Below, piece after piece: positions 60,654 to 64,000 of a stretch of DNA of 64,000 nt. Each line of letters starts with the position of its first letter. The stretch's first letter is position 1. The DNA comes from Rhizobium oryziradicis (GTDB lineage: Bacteria > Pseudomonadota > Alphaproteobacteria > Rhizobiales > Rhizobiaceae), in contig NZ_MKIM01000032.1 of the NCBI RefSeq assembly GCF_001939045.1, positions 21,384 through 85,383 of the forward strand. The letters are read 5' to 3'. Made by a program: the position numbers and the translations under genes. The notes beneath the pieces are model-generated. The model saw only the letters and a program-made list of their open reading frames with translations, was not told the origin of the DNA and made no database searches.

Positions 60654-61727
60654 CTATTTCTGAAGATCGATCAGAATTTTCAGGTGTTGGCCTGCCGGGT
60701 CCAAAAGCGTGTCAAACCCTTCCAAAACGGCCGTATCCAAAGTGATGCGCTTGGTAACCACCTGTTTGGCGGGCAAAAGACCAGAGGCAATCAGGCGAAT
60801 GACCCGCGGCCAATAATGGGTCGGATAGGCCCAGGAGCCACGAATATCGATGTCCTTGAAGGTCACCTGAAACCAGTCCAGCGGGTTTTCATGGGGATGC
60901 AGGCCGGTCTGCACCACAACACCCTGTTTGCGCACAGCGTCAGCGCACGCCTTCAGTGCATGTTCATTGCCCACACATTCAATAGCAACATCACAGCCGA
61001 CCTTGCCTTCAGACCATGAACGCACAACATCGCCGGGATTGTCGCGCTTGGGGTTGATGGTGATCACGTCGGGCAAAATCGATTTTGCAAAATCAAGGCG
61101 CGCATCATTCACATCAGAGATAAACAATTGCGCCGCACCGGCTGCGCGCGCGGCCAACAATGTCAACATGCCAATCGGACCCGCGCCCGTAACAAGCACG
61201 CTAGAGCCTGCCGTGACCCCGCCGCGATCACAGGCATAGACGGCAACGGCTGTTGGCTCAACCAATGCCGCCTCTTCATCCGTCATGTCATCGGGCACTT
61301 TTTGAACATTATAGTCGTTCACCAGCGCATATTCGGCCATGCCGCCGGACTGCCAGCTCAATCCCACCAGTGCCAGTTCTGTGCTTAAGTGAAACAGGCC
61401 CCGATCGGCGAAATAATCGCCAGACCGTGGCATGATCAACGGCTGGATCGAGACACGATCGCCGACTGCGACAGAGGTAACCCCTTCGCCAACCGCTTCC
61501 ACCACACCGCCAAATTCGTGGCCCAAGACCTGCGGGCCGTGTGCACCGGTGAAAGGATGCGGCTCTTTTGGAATGAAAATCGGACCATAGCTATATTCAT
61601 GCAGGTCTGTGCCGCAAATGCCGACAAAGCGATTGCGAACCAGAACCTGACCGCGCGCGGGTGCCGACGGCTTGGCAATGTCCTCAATGCGCAAATCTTT
61701 TGCGGCGTGAAATCGGAGGGCTTTCAT
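60654..61727 (-). CDS. 2,3-butanediol dehydrogenase-like zinc alcohol dehydrogenase
   Basis: The 357-residue medium-chain dehydrogenase has catalytic-zinc residues in GICGTDLHEY and LGHEFGGVV, EPTAVAVYA, and the NAD site VTGAGPIGMLTLLAA. The four-cysteine structural zinc loop is absent (region PRSGDYFADRGLFHLS). This fits the (R,R)-butanediol dehydrogenase branch, so it is not a defect. It lies 42 bases after a consensus sigma-54 promoter and is followed by the monooxygenase gene about 80 bases on. A vicinal diol or acetoin-like substrate is likely. Confidence 0.88.
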   Translation of the reverse strand: MKALRFHAAKDLRIEDIAKPSAPARGQVLVRNRFVGICGTDLHEYSYGPIFIPKEPHPFTGAHGPQVLGHEFGGVVEAVGEGVTSVAVGDRVSIQPLIMPRSGDYFADRGLFHLSTELALVGLSWQSGGMAEYALVNDYNVQKVPDDMTDEEAALVEPTAVAVYACDRGGVTAGSSVLVTGAGPIGMLTLLAARAAGAAQLFISDVNDARLDFAKSILPDVITINPKRDNPGDVVRSWSEGKVGCDVAIECVGNEHALKACADAVRKQGVVVQTGLHPHENPLDWFQVTFKDIDIRGSWAYPTHYWPRVIRLIASGLLPAKQVVTKRITLDTAVLEGFDTLLDPAGQHLKILIDLQK

Positions 61728-61768
61728 ATTGCCTCATCTCCCTTTGTTGTTGTTGTTGGAGATAAGTT

Positions 61769-61784
61769 TGCAAGCCGCGTGCCA
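61769..61784 (-). promoter_or_regulatory. Sigma-54 (-24/-12) promoter
   Basis: The minus strand reads TGGCACGCGGCTTGCA, an exact match to the TGGCAC-N5-TTGCA consensus, 42 bases before the dehydrogenase start. A sigma-54 activator gene ends about 125 bases upstream. Confidence 0.88.
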
Positions 61785-61836
61785 GAGCGGCATTTGCAAA
61801 AAAGACAATGGTTTCAATGAGATTAGTGACGTGTTC

Positions 61837-61883
61837 TGTTGCAAACACCCAGCTTTTGCAACAGGTGTGGCGCAACAGGTTGC
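61837..61883. promoter_or_regulatory. Upstream activator sites with TGTTGC/GCAACA repeats
   Basis: TGTTGCAAA and TTTGCAACA form an inverted repeat at 61837-61863. GCAACAGGTTGC at 61872-61883 is a second palindrome with the same core. They lie 53-115 bases upstream of the -24 element, the usual distance for binding of an AcoR-type activator. Confidence 0.65.
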
Positions 61884-61909
61884 CGCACGTTTCTCACAAA
61901 AGGCATGTG

Positions 61910-63793
61910 CTACTTGAGTTGATAGCGCTTGATCTGGCGATGAACGGTTGAGCGATCAACGCCCAACTGCCGAGCCGCTTCGGACACATTCCAATTGCAG
62001 GCCTTCAAGGTTGCATGCAGCGTCTGTCCCTGATGTTCATCCTGCCGTATCGCATTGTTGCAAAAGCCATCCGGCAAATCAGCAAGTTCAATGGTGCCGC
62101 CCTCGCTCAAGGCCACCGCCACCGCCAACACATTGTCCAATTCGCGAATATTGCCGGGCCAAGTGTGGGTACGCAGCGCCATCATCACTGCTGGCGATAT
62201 CACCGGTGCCACCGCGCCATCGCCATGGCGCGACAGAATGCGCGCAACAACCCAGTCAAAATCCGCTCGGTCGCGCAAAGCAGGAAGGCGCAAAACAGCC
62301 GTGTTGAGGCGATAAAACAGATCTTCGCGGAAATGCCCTTGCTCCACCAAAGTCAACAGCGAACGATGAGAGGCCGACACCACACGAATATTGACTTTGC
62401 GTGGCTCCACGCCGCCAACCGGCATCACTTCCTGCTCTGCCAGCACGCGCAAAAGCCGACTTTGCAAGGTGAGCGGCATATCGCCGATTTCATCCAAAAA
62501 CAAAGTGCCGCCATCTGCCTGTTCGATCAGCCCTTTTCTGCCCTTCAAGGCCGCACCGGTAAACGCGCCGGGCACATAGCCAAACAGCTCACTTTCAATC
62601 AACTGTTCGGGAATGGCGGCGCAATTGATGGCAACAAACTGACCTTTCAGGCCACTTGCTTCATGAACAGCATGGGCAAGATACTCTTTGCCGGTTCCTG
62701 TTTCACCTTGAATCAGGATCGGCAATCTTGTGCGGGCAAGTTTTGCCACCTTCGTTTGAAGCGCTGCAATATCAGGATCGGCCCCTCCCAATTCGCGACC
62801 GACTAAGTCTTGAGCGGGTGAGATTGATGTGGATGTACGTCGTACATGAGACTGAATTTGTGGCTCGATGGCATGGGCAAAAAGCGCGTTGCCGTCGCGA
62901 GCGAAAATCATCCGGTCTCGGGTTGGCCGCCGACGTGTCAGGTTGGCCAGACCATCCACATCCATATCGAGGAATTGTGAAATCGGCTGGCCAATCAGCG
63001 ATTGTGGTTCTCGCCAGTCCGCCCCGCAGGCCCGCGCCAGGATTTGCGCACCGCCATGGGTCATGCCGAGAACGCGACCACTTCCATCCAGCGAAATTGC
63101 GGCCTCAGGGTCCACGTCGACAAATTCGGGTGAGCGGGCAAAACGAAGCACCCATTCATGACGTGTCTGCGCCATCAGATTGGCCAATTCAATCCGCCGC
63201 ACCGTGGCGCTGACCAAATGCCGTGCCAGATTTTGACTGGTCTTTAAAATCGGCGAACTGAGCAGCGAAATATCCACCACCGCGCAAAGCTCGCCTTGCG
63301 TGTCATAAATCGGCGCGGCTGTGCAGGACAGCGGCGTATGGGTGTTATCAAAATGATCGCTTTGATGAATTGTCAGCGCTTCGCCCGTTTCAATACACGC
63401 GCCAACGGCGCAAGTACCCGCCCGGGCCTCCGACCATTCGGCTCCAAGATACAGCCCGGCTTTGCGCAAATGATTGTCGAATGACGGATCTCCCAGAAAT
63501 TCGACGGCAACACCTTTTCGATCCGACAGCAGCAGCACATAGTTTTGGCCCGCGACCTGATTGAACAAATGCTCAAGCCCTGAGCGCGCAATTCGGATCA
63601 AGTCTTCAGACTGCTGGCGATGTTCGCGCAATCTCTCAGCCGGAACAATAAAGGCTTCACAGGCTCTGGTCGGGTCCAGATGATATTGCTCAAGGCAGCG
63701 CAGCCAGGATTTGATCACCGTGGCATCGCGATCAATCGCCAAACCCAGCCCTGCCTTTTCAATCTCACGAATATGGTCAGTGTGCGATGTCAT
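61910..63793 (-). CDS. AcoR-type sigma-54-dependent activator
   Basis: The 627-residue protein has an N-terminal GAF-type sensing region (about 50-200), a second sensing region (about 225-310), the AAA+ domain with GETGTGKE and the sigma-54 contact loop GAFTGA, FLDEIGDMP, and a C-terminal Fis-type helix-turn-helix (WNVSEAARQLGVDRSTVHRQ). AcoR-type proteins respond to acetoin-like compounds. The gene lies just upstream of its presumed sites, the sigma-54 promoter and the dehydrogenase-monooxygenase pair, all on the minus strand. Confidence 0.93.
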   Translation of the reverse strand: MTSHTDHIREIEKAGLGLAIDRDATVIKSWLRCLEQYHLDPTRACEAFIVPAERLREHRQQSEDLIRIARSGLEHLFNQVAGQNYVLLLSDRKGVAVEFLGDPSFDNHLRKAGLYLGAEWSEARAGTCAVGACIETGEALTIHQSDHFDNTHTPLSCTAAPIYDTQGELCAVVDISLLSSPILKTSQNLARHLVSATVRRIELANLMAQTRHEWVLRFARSPEFVDVDPEAAISLDGSGRVLGMTHGGAQILARACGADWREPQSLIGQPISQFLDMDVDGLANLTRRRPTRDRMIFARDGNALFAHAIEPQIQSHVRRTSTSISPAQDLVGRELGGADPDIAALQTKVAKLARTRLPILIQGETGTGKEYLAHAVHEASGLKGQFVAINCAAIPEQLIESELFGYVPGAFTGAALKGRKGLIEQADGGTLFLDEIGDMPLTLQSRLLRVLAEQEVMPVGGVEPRKVNIRVVSASHRSLLTLVEQGHFREDLFYRLNTAVLRLPALRDRADFDWVVARILSRHGDGAVAPVISPAVMMALRTHTWPGNIRELDNVLAVAVALSEGGTIELADLPDGFCNNAIRQDEHQGQTLHATLKACNWNVSEAARQLGVDRSTVHRQIKRYQLK

Positions 63794-63897
63794 CGTGATG
63801 TTCAGCGATCACAGATACGCTGTCCTCCGTTCCTCCTGATGATAACAGGACATGAATAGACGAGCTTGTAAAGCGTCCGTCATCACGCTTGCCCCGC

Positions 63898-64000
63898 TCA
63901 CCCGGTTTTTTGGCCGTGCGCATCATTTGCGCGGATCAGCGCCATGAGCACCGGCCCGAGTGAGAACTCGCCCCTTTGCGCACGCCGCGTCAGATCACGC
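63898..64000 (-). CDS. repC: C-terminal end of a probable RepC replication initiator (partial)
   Basis: The minus strand reads 33 codons and a TGA stop: RDLTRRAQRGEFSLGPVLMA followed by LIRANDAHGQKTG. The pattern LRDLTRRAxxGEFSLGPxxMAL is what I recall from the C-terminus of RepC proteins of repABC replicons. The gene continues beyond the window. If correct, a repABC locus read on the minus strand lies to the right, separate from the repAB pair at 12.9 kb. The identification rests on a short tail and memory. Confidence 0.55.
   Translation of the reverse strand, partial: RDLTRRAQRGEFSLGPVLMALIRANDAHGQKTG

Noticed and set aside
60654..61727. Loss of the structural zinc cysteines in the alcohol dehydrogenase
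   Set aside because: The (R,R)-butanediol dehydrogenase branch normally lacks them, so it is a family trait and not decay.

Overview
The window looks like a secondary replicon (chromid or large plasmid) of a Rhizobiaceae bacterium in the Agrobacterium/Allorhizobium/Rhizobium group. Supporting signs are a RepA/RepB partition pair of the repABC type, a type VI secretion (T6SS) locus with the gene order of the Agrobacterium imp/hcp locus including a TagF-PppA fusion, RirA-type iron-box candidates, and rhizobial intergenic repeats. Coding density is high and most operons are joined by 4-base or few-base overlaps. I found no tRNA, rRNA, CRISPR array or insertion sequence.

Left part (1-12.6 kb): a metallophosphoesterase gene, then an iron-acquisition locus. 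A TonB-dependent siderophore receptor is divergent from a seven-gene operon: SbnI/SerK-like serine kinase, SbnH-like decarboxylase, SbnA-like synthase, an opine-dehydrogenase-family enzyme, one IucA/IucC (NIS) synthetase, an MFS exporter and a ferri-siderophore binding protein. The set resembles staphyloferrin B precursor synthesis, but an opine dehydrogenase stands where SbnB would be. Two TGA-N9-TCA boxes lie in the divergent promoter region.

12.6-16 kb: repA and repB with two identical 16-bp palindromes (parS candidates), ended by a terminator with no repC behind them. A repeat mosaic and a short PhnA-like gene follow. The last 103 bases of the window, on the minus strand, read like a RepC C-terminus, so a second rep locus probably lies just beyond the right edge.

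16-32.6 kb: an RND efflux pump with two membrane-fusion proteins and a divergent TetR regulator across a large palindrome; a DsrE-like and a TlpA-like exported protein; a LysR regulator followed by a TctCBA transporter, a shikimate/quinate-type dehydrogenase and a fused 3-dehydroshikimate dehydratase/HPPD-like dioxygenase, together a probable quinate/shikimate to protocatechuate route; and a lone Wza-type export lipoprotein.

32.7-57.4 kb: a T6SS locus. The minus-strand operon runs tssA, tssB, tssC41, tssC40, tagJ, tssE, tssF, tssG, fha, tssK, tssL, tssM, tagF-pppA, ppkA. The divergent plus-strand genes are tssH (clpV), hcp and two genes I do not recognise, the second exported. These two are the best candidates for an undescribed effector/immunity pair. 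There is no VgrG, PAAR or TssJ gene in the window.

57.4-64 kb: an adenylyltransferase-type Fic protein with a promoter palindrome, then a minus-strand catabolic module: an AcoR-type sigma-54 activator, a consensus -24/-12 promoter with inverted-repeat upstream sites, a butanediol-dehydrogenase-like enzyme and an NTF2-flavin monooxygenase.
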